From the NCBI GenBank assembly GCA_004295015.1, contig SHNE01000056.1, positions 1-64,000 of the forward strand: 64,000 nucleotides of DNA, written 5' to 3'. The stretch comes from Bacteroidota bacterium (GTDB lineage Bacteria > Bacteroidota > Bacteroidia > AKYH767-A > 2013-40CM-41-45). Below, one piece after another: positions 26,146 to 34,862 of the stretch (positions are counted from its first letter, which is position 1; each line of letters starts with the position of its first letter). The notes beneath the pieces are model-generated. The model did not search any database. It saw only the letters and a list, made by a program, of their open reading frames with translations, and was not told the origin of the DNA. Made by a program: the position numbers and the translations under genes.

Positions 26146-29100
26146 TCAATTTAAAATGCATTCGAGTCCATTCAAGGCATTCAGGCTGTCAATAAGGCCT
26201 GTACTTATATGTACTTTTAGTCTTTTAGAAGGCAATTCAACTCCTAAATTCTGGCTCTGATCGACCACATTGAACTTTACAACACAGTTGCCCGGGGAAT
26301 TGTTCAGGAGATCAGTCATTTGATTCAGTAGCTCTTTAGAGACCTTTTGCAAAGGCATTCGAAGGGTAAGACTTTTGGCCAATTTATCACTCACATCAGA
26401 AAGATAGAACATGGTATTGGGCCTCACTTCAAACTGATCAGACGAATTGAATCGTGGCTGGACCTTTGCTTTTACATAGACAAAAGAGCCTTCCATAAGA
26501 CAGGCTTTCATGTTCGAATAATCTTCTCCAAACAAAGCCATTCTGATTGTACCGGTAAAATCTTCAATGCTAAAGGTGGCAAATGGCTTGCCCATTTTAC
26601 TCATCCGATGATTTACTTCTGTTAGAATTCCGGCAAGTGTCACTTCCTTATTTTTCAACTTATCGGGATCAGAAAGTTGCTCGACACTATGCGAGCAAAA
26701 TGTTTTTATTTCAAAACGATAATCGTCCAATGGATGCCCGGAGATATAAAATCCGATTACCTCTTTTTCCTTTTTCAATTTTTCTATTGCTCCCCATGCT
26801 TCGCAATCAGCAAGGTTTGGAACGCTTATATGATCCTGTGTATCCTCTCCGAAAAGAGAATTCTGCATGGAAGATTGCTGTGAAGAAATGGCATTCCCGA
26901 AACGGATTGCTCGCTCAATTCCTGTCATCGGATCTTTAGAATCACCTTCAAGGTACTGGGCTCTGTGCACGCCTTCGAAACAATCGAATGCACCTGACTG
27001 CGCGAGGCTTTCCAGGCACTTTTTATTAACTCCTTTAGAGCTGATCCTTCTTGTTAAATCAAAAATACTGGTAAAAGGACCGTTCTCTTTCCGCTCAGCA
27101 ATCAGTGCAATGACAGCATTCTCCCCTACTCCTTTGATTGCTCCTAATCCGAATCGAATCTGGCCTTTAGAGTTTACTGCAAAATCATAGACACTTTCAT
27201 TGACATCCGGGCCTAACACAGGAAGGTTCATTCTTCTGCACTCTTCCATAAAAAAGGTAATCTTATCGATATTACTCAGGTTATGAGTAAGCACGGAAGA
27301 CATATACTCGGCAGGATAATGGGATTTTAAATAAGCTGTCTGAAATGCCACAAATGCATAGCAGGTAGAATGTGACTTGTTAAAAGCGTAAGATGCAAAT
27401 GCCTCCCAATCCGTCCATATTTTTTCACAAACTTTTGGATCGTGGCCATTGGATTTACAGCCCTCCACAAATTTGGATTTCATTTTATTCAAAACTTCAA
27501 TCTGCTTTTTACCCATTGCTTTTCGCAAGGTATCGGCATCACCTTTTGTGAAGTTTGCAAGTTTCTGCGAGAGCAGCATCACCTGCTCCTGATAAACAGT
27601 GATACCGTAGGTTTCACGGAGGTACTCTTCCATAGCAGCAAGATCATAACTCACCTTTTGCTTGCCATTTTTTCGCGCGATAAAATCCGGGATATATTCG
27701 AGCGGACCCGGGCGAAACAAAGCATTCATGGCAATAAGGTCTTCAAACTTATCCGGGCGTAAATCTTTCAGGTATTTCTGCATTCCTGCAGACTCAAACT
27801 GAAAAGTTCCATTCGTTTCACCCCGTTGATATAATTCAAGAGTCAGAGCATCATCAAGGGGAATAGTATCTATATCAATCTTAACGCCGTGATTTTCTTC
27901 AATCAAACGAAGCGAGTCACGAATAATCGTAAGGGTTTTGAGACCAAGAAAGTCCATCTTAATAACACCTGCATCTTCAATTACCCTTCCATCGTATTGT
28001 GTGATGAGGAGATCTGTATCCTTTGAAGTAGACACCGGAATAATATCTGTGAGATCTTTTGGAGCGATGATAATTCCCGCTGCATGTATTCCTGTGTTTC
28101 TTACTGAACCTTCAAGGATTAATGCTTCACGCAGTACACTTGCGGCAAGATCCTTTCCTTCATAAATCTTCCGAAGCTTTTTTACTTCCTCGATTTCATC
28201 ACTATTCAAATTTTCTTTTTCCCGTAAACTCTTTGCGCCATCCAGTGGAGCATGAATAACTCTTTTCAATTCGATACCCGGACGATCAGGAACATACTTA
28301 GCAAGCATATTTGAGTCTTGCAAAGGAAGATCCATTACACGTGCAACATCCTTGATACTCATCTTGGCAGCCATAGTTCCGTAAGTCACAATCTGGGCTA
28401 CCTGATTTCTTCCATACTTGTCCACCACATAATCAATCACCTTCTGCCGGCCAACGTCATCAAAATCTGTATCGATATCGGGCATGCTCTTTCGGTCGGG
28501 ATTAAGAAACCTCTCGAAGAGCAGGTTATACTTTAATGGGTCTATATTCGTAATACCAATTGAATAGGCAACAGCAGAGCCTGCAGCTGAACCACGGCCC
28601 GGCCCTACAAATACTCCCAGGTCACGACCGGCTTTGATGAAATCGGCTACGATCAGAAAGTAACCTGCGAAGCCCATTGTTTTGATCGTGAAAAGTTCAA
28701 AATTAAGCCTCTCTTCTATTTCCGGAGTAATTTCAACGTATCGTTTTCTTGCACCCTCCATTGTAAGATGATAGAGGTAATCATCCTGCGAATTGAAATT
28801 TTCAGGGAGAGAAAAATGAGGGAGCAATATATCCTGCTTTAATTTTAGCGGCTCGACTTTAGAAACAATTTCATTTGTATTATCGATGGCTTCAGGCAGA
28901 TCAGAGAAGAGGACAGACATCTCTTCTGTTTTCTTAAAGTAAAACTGATCATTATAAAAAGCAAATCGCTTACCACGTGAAGAATCATCGTCTGCCGAGA
29001 ATTCTTTCATGGTTGGAGTGCTTTGCTTTTCTCCTGTATTTATACAAAGTAATATGTCATGCGCATTAAAATCCTCCTGATTCACATAGTGAGAATCGTT

Positions 29101-29736
29101 GGACGCAATTACTTTCACATTATACTTCACCGCCCATTTCAGGAGAATTGCATTTACCTTATTTTGTTCCGGGATGTCATGACGTTGCAGTTCGATATAG
29201 TAATCATCGCCAAAAAGATCAAGCCACCATTTAAATTCTTTCTCGCCTTCTGCCTCTCCTTTGTCGATAATAAAGCGAGGTACAGATGCTCCCAGACAAC
29301 AGGTTGTGGCAATTAATCCCTTATGGTATTTTAATACAAGTTCCTTGTCTATTCGGGGATACTTACCATAAAGTCCATCAATATATCCCAATGAACATAG
29401 TTTTACCAGGTTGCTATAACCTTCCGAATTCTTGGCAAGGAATAACTGATGGTAACGCTTATCCTTATCGTCCTTTGTGAATTGTCTTTTGTGGCGATCC
29501 TCTACCAGGTAAAACTCACAACCAACAATAGGTTTAATTACATTGGGATTTTCCTTCGTATTATGTTTGCCTGCTTCTGCAACGAACTTAAATACACCGA
29601 ACATATTACCATGATCGGTGATTGCCAATGCGGGCATATTATCTTCAACAGCTTTATTATAAAGGCGGGAAATATCTGCAGCACCGTCGAGTAATGAAAA
29701 CTGGGTATGGACGTGCAGATGGGAGAACGTTGGCAT
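26146..29736 (-). CDS. dnaE: DNA polymerase III subunit alpha
   Basis: A 1196-residue replicative polymerase, normal length for DnaE. The N-terminal PHP domain opens FSHLHVHTQFSLLDGAADI and has ITDHGNMFG. The palm carries the catalytic motif PDIDTDFDDVGRQ (about residues 416-428) and a third acidic site later. The thumb/fingers include FQTAYLKSHYPAEYMS and helix-hairpin-helix-like GLGAIKGVGENAV, and an OB domain is near residues 985-1060. It extends DNA in the replisome, bound to the beta clamp. It has a good promoter at 29782-29811 and is probably transcribed alone. Confidence 0.97.
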   Translation of the reverse strand: MPTFSHLHVHTQFSLLDGAADISRLYNKAVEDNMPALAITDHGNMFGVFKFVAEAGKHNTKENPNVIKPIVGCEFYLVEDRHKRQFTKDDKDKRYHQLFLAKNSEGYSNLVKLCSLGYIDGLYGKYPRIDKELVLKYHKGLIATTCCLGASVPRFIIDKGEAEGEKEFKWWLDLFGDDYYIELQRHDIPEQNKVNAILLKWAVKYNVKVIASNDSHYVNQEDFNAHDILLCINTGEKQSTPTMKEFSADDDSSRGKRFAFYNDQFYFKKTEEMSVLFSDLPEAIDNTNEIVSKVEPLKLKQDILLPHFSLPENFNSQDDYLYHLTMEGARKRYVEITPEIEERLNFELFTIKTMGFAGYFLIVADFIKAGRDLGVFVGPGRGSAAGSAVAYSIGITNIDPLKYNLLFERFLNPDRKSMPDIDTDFDDVGRQKVIDYVVDKYGRNQVAQIVTYGTMAAKMSIKDVARVMDLPLQDSNMLAKYVPDRPGIELKRVIHAPLDGAKSLREKENLNSDEIEEVKKLRKIYEGKDLAASVLREALILEGSVRNTGIHAAGIIIAPKDLTDIIPVSTSKDTDLLITQYDGRVIEDAGVIKMDFLGLKTLTIIRDSLRLIEENHGVKIDIDTIPLDDALTLELYQRGETNGTFQFESAGMQKYLKDLRPDKFEDLIAMNALFRPGPLEYIPDFIARKNGKQKVSYDLAAMEEYLRETYGITVYQEQVMLLSQKLANFTKGDADTLRKAMGKKQIEVLNKMKSKFVEGCKSNGHDPKVCEKIWTDWEAFASYAFNKSHSTCYAFVAFQTAYLKSHYPAEYMSSVLTHNLSNIDKITFFMEECRRMNLPVLGPDVNESVYDFAVNSKGQIRFGLGAIKGVGENAVIALIAERKENGPFTSIFDLTRRISSKGVNKKCLESLAQSGAFDCFEGVHRAQYLEGDSKDPMTGIERAIRFGNAISSQQSSMQNSLFGEDTQDHISVPNLADCEAWGAIEKLKKEKEVIGFYISGHPLDDYRFEIKTFCSHSVEQLSDPDKLKNKEVTLAGILTEVNHRMSKMGKPFATFSIEDFTGTIRMALFGEDYSNMKACLMEGSFVYVKAKVQPRFNSSDQFEVRPNTMFYLSDVSDKLAKSLTLRMPLQKVSKELLNQMTDLLNNSPGNCVVKFNVVDQSQNLGVELPSKRLKVHISTGLIDSLNALNGLECILN

Positions 29737-29781
29737 GGAATGCTAATGGAATTGGAATTATTTTCGGTGAGACCTGAATTG

Positions 29782-29811
29782 TAAAGATAAAAATCTCAGT
29801 CGTTTTGACAA
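29782..29811 (-). promoter_or_regulatory. Promoter of dnaE
   Basis: On the minus strand TTG (29809-29811), a 19-base spacer and TATCTTTA (29782-29789), one mismatch from TAnnTTTG. It lies about 45 bases upstream of the start codon. Confidence 0.6.
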
Positions 29812-29890
29812 GGCCGGAATTATTAAGAATGACCTATGTTTTTCATATTTAGGAAGGAAGGTTTTGAACAATATTTCAGAGAAAGGATTA

Positions 29891-31108
29891 TTAACCTGAA
29901 ATGCTGAACTGCTCTCTGGAGTCCATGGCATCACGAAGCCCGTTTGCGACAAAAGTAAAGGCCATGGTGAGAAGCATAATTGCCAATCCGGGGAAAATTG
30001 CGAGGTGAGCAGAGCCGGGAATAATGATATAACCATAATTTTCCTTGATCATAGCACCCCAGGAAGGCGTTGGAGGCTGAGCACCAATGCCGAGAAAACT
30101 CAAGCCTGCTTCCAATAAAATCGCCGTAGAGAAATTTGCAGCGGCAATTACCAATACAGGACCCATGATGTTAGGAAGCATATGACGGCTTACAATTCTG
30201 GCGGCAGAAAAACCAAGGGCCTTTCCTGCGGAGACAAATTCCAACTCGCGAACACTGAATAATTGTCCACGTACAATTCTGGCAACATCGACCCACATGG
30301 TAAGGCCTACGGCAATAAAAACCTGTTCAAATCCTTTTCCCAATACCAGCGTAATTGCAATGACTAACAATAGGGTAGGTATAGACCAAACGACATTTAT
30401 CAGCCAAACAACGGCCTGGTCTACTTTCCCTCTGAAAAATCCGGCCAATGATCCCAACAAAGTTCCAACAAATAATGAAATGATCACGGCTATGAGTCCG
30501 ACACCAAAAGTTACGCGAGTGCCTGCCAACAAACGACTCAACAAATCCCTTCCAAAGCGGTCGGTACCCAACCAAAATGTTTTTGTGACTACATTGTTGT
30601 CGGAGAACTCTTTCTGCAAATTATCAATGGCAGACTTTTCTAATTGTCCCGAGGAGAGCACAAAACTTAACCCGGATCCCGACACAAACGGCTTATGTCC
30701 TCTTTTCAAAATATACATAGCTTCTGGCAAGCCAATGATCTGATCAGGCATCGAAGCAGCACCGGGACCCATAAATTCCTTGTAAATGATATTTTCTTTG
30801 TCGTAGCGGAAATCGCTGACCGGAATAAATGTATAAGAGTCCTTTACTCCGTTAAAAACTTCGGACAAAAAAGATACAGGTTCGTCCTCTGCTTGTCTTT
30901 TTATTTTGATAAAGCGGACTTCATATCCGGGACTCAGGTTGGAAAGAGCCAGGCTCATCCTATTGGCATAGGGCGTATTGTCAGGGATAAAGAGGTAAAA
31001 AAAAAACGAAATAAAAATCGCAGCCAAAATCAGAATCAGCCCAAACAGTGACAATCGATTTTGTCGAAATCGTTTCCAGATTTTTCTTCCCGGTGATTCG
31101 CTTTTCAT
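29891..31108 (-). CDS. ABC transporter permease, DppC/OppC-like
   Basis: Starting at M in MKSESPGRKIWKRFRQNRLS (31108) gives 405 residues and leaves a four-base gap to the preceding glycosyltransferase; a start at 31159 would overlap it by 47 bases. The first membrane helix is LSLFGLILILAAIFISFFFY. A long soluble insertion of about 130 residues follows, then the permease core with WLGTDRFGRDLLSRLLAGTR and the EAA loop (ALGFSAARIVSRHMLPNIMG). This is the layout of oligopeptide-type permeases that work with a DppB-like partner, ATPases and a binding lipoprotein. None of those partners lies nearby, so it may function with proteins encoded elsewhere. Confidence 0.88.
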   Translation of the reverse strand: MKSESPGRKIWKRFRQNRLSLFGLILILAAIFISFFFYLFIPDNTPYANRMSLALSNLSPGYEVRFIKIKRQAEDEPVSFLSEVFNGVKDSYTFIPVSDFRYDKENIIYKEFMGPGAASMPDQIIGLPEAMYILKRGHKPFVSGSGLSFVLSSGQLEKSAIDNLQKEFSDNNVVTKTFWLGTDRFGRDLLSRLLAGTRVTFGVGLIAVIISLFVGTLLGSLAGFFRGKVDQAVVWLINVVWSIPTLLLVIAITLVLGKGFEQVFIAVGLTMWVDVARIVRGQLFSVRELEFVSAGKALGFSAARIVSRHMLPNIMGPVLVIAAANFSTAILLEAGLSFLGIGAQPPTPSWGAMIKENYGYIIIPGSAHLAIFPGLAIMLLTMAFTFVANGLRDAMDSREQFSISG

Positions 31109-31112
31109 TTGA

Positions 31113-32246
31113 TTAGCTTGCAGTACGACCTTTCCACTTGAACTTACCAAGCGGAGCAATCACACCAATGAGTACAATATATATCCAATAAAATAACTGC
31201 ATCGGTAAAATTAATCTTAAAATACCGTGCTTATTAAAGAAAGATGCCATTGAATTCAACAAAAGAAACTCAAAACTATAGATCAAACCAAGTGAAAGGA
31301 TAAAATACGGGCTCAATCCATGTATGGTTCCAAGTATAAGTGAAGCAAGAAGAAAAGCATGCGTAAACCAGGCAAGAACAGCAATTAATACAGTGAATGA
31401 ACTGAGAGCAAAAGGAATCTTCCCTGCCCACCTTTTACGTTGTTGTAAAAAATCCTCCATGGAAACTGCACCCCGGGTAGATACAATCGCTCTTTTATCC
31501 TTTAGAAAATATACTCCACCTCTATTTAATTTTGAGGCTTTAATCAATAGCTGTGTATCATCTCCACTGGCAAATTTTCGGGGGGCTTCAAATCCCCCTA
31601 CCTCATTGAACATGCTTTTGCTGAACATCAGGTTAGCACCGTTGCACATTATGGGTTTGTTCCTGCTTATCCCGGCAGCAGCGATTCCAACCAAACCCAT
31701 AAATTCGAGGCTCTGAATTTTCCCAAACAAAGACTCAGTCGAGTTGACAGAAACCGGCCCGGCAAGAAACACTGCTTTCTTTTTCAGAAAAAAACCATGC
31801 ATTGAACTGATCCAGGTCTGAGGAGCTATGCAATCGGCATCAGTAATCAGAATTGTATCGTTGCTTGCTTTTGAAATAGCGATTGTCAAGGCCTCTTTTT
31901 TAGAGCCTCCATCCCTTTCATTCAGTATTACAAATTTTACACTTCTGTTTGGATGTTGGCTGATGAAGCGATTAATCAATGATGCAGTATCATCTTCAGA
32001 ATTATCATCAACAAGAATCAGTTCCACCAACTCTTCAGGAAAATCCTGATGGATCAATGCCTCGAGGCAGGTGAGTATGTTTTTTTCCTCATTTCTTGCA
32101 GCAATGATTAAACTAAGTTTTGCCTGCGGTGGTTGGTAGGCGGAAACTTCCTCCGGAATACGCTTCCAGGATAAATAGCACCAAAGAAGAAATACGGAGA
32201 ATGCAAGTGAAAGCAGAACTAAAAAAAACATTGTAAACTCCATCAT
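31113..32246 (-). CDS. Membrane GT2 glycosyltransferase (processive type)
   Basis: A 377-residue family-2 enzyme. An N-terminal membrane helix (about 5-25) precedes the catalytic domain: LSLIIAARNEEKNI, LILVDDNSEDDT, ILITDADC (metal motif DAD), FASGDDTQLLIKA and the product-side QRKRWAGK. Q-x-x-R-W marks processive or lipid-linked synthases. Three to four helices follow in the C-terminal ~100 residues. It overlaps the flippase-like gene by four bases and precedes the permease by four, so all three form an operon. The product may be a glycolipid or a polymer; the sugar is unknown. Confidence 0.87.
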   Translation of the reverse strand: MMEFTMFFLVLLSLAFSVFLLWCYLSWKRIPEEVSAYQPPQAKLSLIIAARNEEKNILTCLEALIHQDFPEELVELILVDDNSEDDTASLINRFISQHPNRSVKFVILNERDGGSKKEALTIAISKASNDTILITDADCIAPQTWISSMHGFFLKKKAVFLAGPVSVNSTESLFGKIQSLEFMGLVGIAAAGISRNKPIMCNGANLMFSKSMFNEVGGFEAPRKFASGDDTQLLIKASKLNRGGVYFLKDKRAIVSTRGAVSMEDFLQQRKRWAGKIPFALSSFTVLIAVLAWFTHAFLLASLILGTIHGLSPYFILSLGLIYSFEFLLLNSMASFFNKHGILRLILPMQLFYWIYIVLIGVIAPLGKFKWKGRTAS

Positions 32247-33226
32247 GCTTTTCTTCTTGCAAATTTAAATTCGAAAACAAAGAATATTCCAAGTAATGCA
32301 GGGGCTGCCAGATTTATCAGCCACAAACTAAAGCTGGCATTGATAACTCCGGATAAATTATCAGTCACTGAAGCAAAGAAAAATGTTGCCACAGCTCCCC
32401 GTACACCTAACTCTGTAAGTGCGAAAGTCGGGAAGACAGACATCACGAGATATGTGACAGCAATCAAAGTCATGGCAGCTGAATAGGACAAATCAATGCC
32501 AAAAATCCATAGAAGAATATAAAACTGTCCGGAGAAAACAATATACCTTAACAGGGCGAGCAAAAGAACACGAATCAGTTCAGTATTAGAATACAGAGAA
32601 AAAACTTTTAGATAACTCTTCCATGATTCAGGTAATTTTAATTTTCTGAAAACTGCTTCCAGGAATGAGGCATTGAAATAAAATAACAAAGCGCCTGTGG
32701 AAACCGTCATAAGCAGTGCAATGATTGCATTCTCCAAATAAGCGGGAATAGTGCTGTAGACCTGCAAATATAAAACGGAAGCTATGGCACCTACGATCAA
32801 AGTAATTACCAGTTGACTGAAATTCTCTAACACTGTCAGTAAAGTTGCTTCGATTCTGTCTGCTTTCTCCAGATGAAAAACCCTTCCGGCATATTCGCCG
32901 ATTCTGTTAGGTGTAAAAAAACTGATCGTGATACCGGAAAAAATTGCTTCCAGAGAACGAATGAAACTTATTCGCTCCAATCTTTGCATGATGAGCTTCC
33001 ATTTAAAAGCTTCTATAGACCAGTTAACAAACATAAGAAGGAGAACGAGCAAAAACCATCCAAAATGATCAGAATCCCTCAATGATTTACCGGCACCTGT
33101 CCACCAATCACCTGCATTTTCCTTTTCAATGACACGAACATAGATAAACCACAAAGCAGCCAGGGCGATAAGCAGTTTTACAGCCATCCACCACGGTTTG
33201 GATTTATTTTTCTTACTTTGTAGCAT
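32243..33226 (-). CDS. Flippase-like membrane protein (lysylphosphatidylglycerol synthase TM region)
   Basis: With the start at ATG 33226 the protein has 327 residues and begins MLQSKKNKSKPWWMAVK. A longer frame (to 33295) would add a non-hydrophobic extension and overlap ruvC, so it is rejected. There are about eight membrane helices, with WSIEAFKWKLIMQRL, ISFFTPNRIGEYAGRV and FALTELGVRGAVA as in the UPF0104/LPG synthase family. Such proteins may translocate lipid-linked molecules. Its place directly before a lipid-type GT2 fits a role in handling that enzyme's product. Confidence 0.85.
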   Translation of the reverse strand: MLQSKKNKSKPWWMAVKLLIALAALWFIYVRVIEKENAGDWWTGAGKSLRDSDHFGWFLLVLLLMFVNWSIEAFKWKLIMQRLERISFIRSLEAIFSGITISFFTPNRIGEYAGRVFHLEKADRIEATLLTVLENFSQLVITLIVGAIASVLYLQVYSTIPAYLENAIIALLMTVSTGALLFYFNASFLEAVFRKLKLPESWKSYLKVFSLYSNTELIRVLLLALLRYIVFSGQFYILLWIFGIDLSYSAAMTLIAVTYLVMSVFPTFALTELGVRGAVATFFFASVTDNLSGVINASFSLWLINLAAPALLGIFFVFEFKFARRKA

Positions 33227-33253
33227 ATCTGATGCATACAAGTATACATAAAT

Positions 33254-33847
33254 TTGACTCGTACAATTCATAGTCCTGCAAGCTCTTCTGTACAAGACCG
33301 TGTTATTCTTGGGATTGATCCCGGAACAACTATTATGGGCTATGGTTTAATATCCATTCAGGGCAATCAAATGAAATTAATTTCGCTTGGCGTGCTTCAT
33401 CTCAGTAAGCTGAGCGATCATGGACTGAAGCTCAAGACAATTTTTGAAAAAACACTGTCACTCATAGAAGAATACAAACCGGACGATCTTGCCCTGGAAG
33501 CTCCATTTTTTGGAAAGAATGTTCAATCAATGCTCAAACTTGGGCGAGCGCAGGGAGTTGCTATGGCAGCAGGCTTATTCAGACAAGTACCTATCTTTGA
33601 ATACTCGCCAAAGAAAGTAAAGCAAAGCATCACCGGCAATGGAAATGCTTCAAAGGAGCAAGTGGCATCAATGCTTCAAACACTTTTAAATTTCAAGGAA
33701 ACACCTCAGTATTTAGATGCAACTGATGGTCTTGCCGTGGCCGTCTGCCACTATTTTCAAAATACAAATAAATCCGGTGCAGAAAAATCCCATAGTGGCT
33801 GGAAATCTTTTTTAGCTTCAAATCCGGGGAAAGTTATCAGCAAATAA
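33254..33847 (+). CDS. ruvC: Crossover junction endodeoxyribonuclease RuvC
   Basis: A 198-residue Holliday-junction resolvase. Catalytic residues appear as D in RVILGIDPGTTIMGYG, E in LALEAPFF, and the C-terminal D/H pair in ATDGLAVAVCHYF. It cuts four-way junctions together with RuvAB. It is divergent from the flippase-like gene, with 27 bases between. The start is uncertain: TTG 33254 is the only usual initiator before the conserved core, yet it overlaps a TAnnTTTG-like box (33249-33256). No in-frame ATG or GTG exists downstream before the active site. Confidence 0.93.
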   Translation: MTRTIHSPASSSVQDRVILGIDPGTTIMGYGLISIQGNQMKLISLGVLHLSKLSDHGLKLKTIFEKTLSLIEEYKPDDLALEAPFFGKNVQSMLKLGRAQGVAMAAGLFRQVPIFEYSPKKVKQSITGNGNASKEQVASMLQTLLNFKETPQYLDATDGLAVAVCHYFQNTNKSGAEKSHSGWKSFLASNPGKVISK

Positions 33848-33907
33848 CCGCAGATCAGGGCCGGGTATTTTTCATCCTGAAATGATCGATAAGGTTTGAT
33901 ATGCAAA

Positions 33908-34303
33908 TCAGATAAATTTACTTCTGATGGCCTGTGCAATCTTTTCCAATTCATCAGCCGGGACCTTCAATTTAGGACTAGCGAAATTCATGTCGCTGAC
34001 TCTGTTCATTGGAATCAGATGAATGTGCGCATGAGGTACTTCCAGGCCAATCACGGCCACGCCAATTCGTCGACAGGTAACGGCCAATTTTATGGCAGTA
34101 GAAACTCTCTTGGCAAAATGCCAAAATTCTTTATGCGTTTCATCGTCGATATCGAAAATATAGTCAACTTCCTGTTTAGGAATAACGAGTGTGTGCCCTT
34201 TGGCGAGTGGATTTATATCAAGGAAAGCAAAAAAGTCATCGTTCTCTGCTATTTTGTAACAAGGAATTTCTCCACGAACAATTTTTACAAAGATGCTTGA
34301 CAT
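33908..34303 (-). CDS. HIT-family protein
   Basis: A 131-residue histidine-triad protein. The signature is VPHAHIHLIP (H-x-H-x-H-phi-phi), and the first strand region carries SSIFVKIVRGEIPCYKIAEN. Members hydrolyse nucleotide-phosphate bonds such as AMP-lysine or Ap4A. It starts one base past the stop of greA, on the same strand, so the two are co-transcribed. It converges on ruvC. Confidence 0.93.
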   Translation of the reverse strand: MSSIFVKIVRGEIPCYKIAENDDFFAFLDINPLAKGHTLVIPKQEVDYIFDIDDETHKEFWHFAKRVSTAIKLAVTCRRIGVAVIGLEVPHAHIHLIPMNRVSDMNFASPKLKVPADELEKIAQAIRSKFI

Positions 34304-34304
34304 G

Positions 34305-34775
34305 CTATCTTGAAATTTCCACTATCTCAAATTGTATCTGACCGGAAGGTGCAACAATCTCTGCAATATCACCTACCTTTTTACCCAGGAGACCTTTGCC
34401 TATAGGAGAAGTGACAGAAATTTTTCCTGCTTTCAAGTCGGCCTCAGTTTCGGTAACTAAGGTATAGGTCATTTCTTGTCCGTTATTTTTATTGCGGATA
34501 CGAACCTTTGATAATACCAATGCTTTGGAAGCATCCAGTTTACTGTCGTCGAGCAAGCGCGCATTGGCAACGATTTCTTCCATCTTGGAAATCTTTAATT
34601 CAAGAAGTCCCTGTGCATCCTTGGCTGCATCATATTCTGCATTCTCGGAGAGGTCACCTTTATCACGAGCCTCAGCGATAGCTTGAGAAATTCTCGGGCG
34701 CTCAACGCTTCTGAGTTGATTCAACTCATCCTGCAAATTTTTTAGTCCTTCTGCTGTGAAATATTGTACTGTCAT
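34305..34775 (-). CDS. greA: Transcription elongation factor GreA
   Basis: A 156-residue protein, standard length. The N-terminal coiled coil opens TAEGLKNLQDELNQLRSVER and includes DLSENAEYDAAKDAQG, whose acidic tip enters the polymerase secondary channel to stimulate cleavage of backtracked RNA. The C-terminal domain has VTSPIGKGLLGKKVGDIAEI. It sits upstream of the HIT gene. Confidence 0.97.
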   Translation of the reverse strand: MTVQYFTAEGLKNLQDELNQLRSVERPRISQAIAEARDKGDLSENAEYDAAKDAQGLLELKISKMEEIVANARLLDDSKLDASKALVLSKVRIRNKNNGQEMTYTLVTETEADLKAGKISVTSPIGKGLLGKKVGDIAEIVAPSGQIQFEIVEISR

Positions 34776-34804
34776 TGTATTGGTCGTTTTGAAAAACAGA
34801 TAAA

Positions 34805-34840
34805 ACCAAACAAGACTCCGTTGCCGGAGTCTTGTTTGGT
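34805..34840 (-). terminator. Terminator after the PorV-family gene
   Basis: A 16-base perfect stem, ACCAAACAAGACTCCG with CGGAGTCTTGTTTGGT, around a four-base loop. The minus-strand transcript continues into GGTTTTATCTGTTTTT. It lies 22 bases past the stop at 34863 and separates the secretion operon from greA. Confidence 0.85.
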
Positions 34841-34862
34841 ATACAAATATAAAAATCTTTTT

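Noticed and set aside
31109-31159. 17-codon N-terminal extension of the OppC-like permease
   Set aside because: It overlaps the preceding gene; the start at 31108 gives a four-base gap and a standard N-terminus.
33227-33295. 23-codon N-terminal extension of the flippase-like protein
   Set aside because: It is not conserved in character, overlaps ruvC, and ATG 33226 gives the usual length and N-terminal topology.
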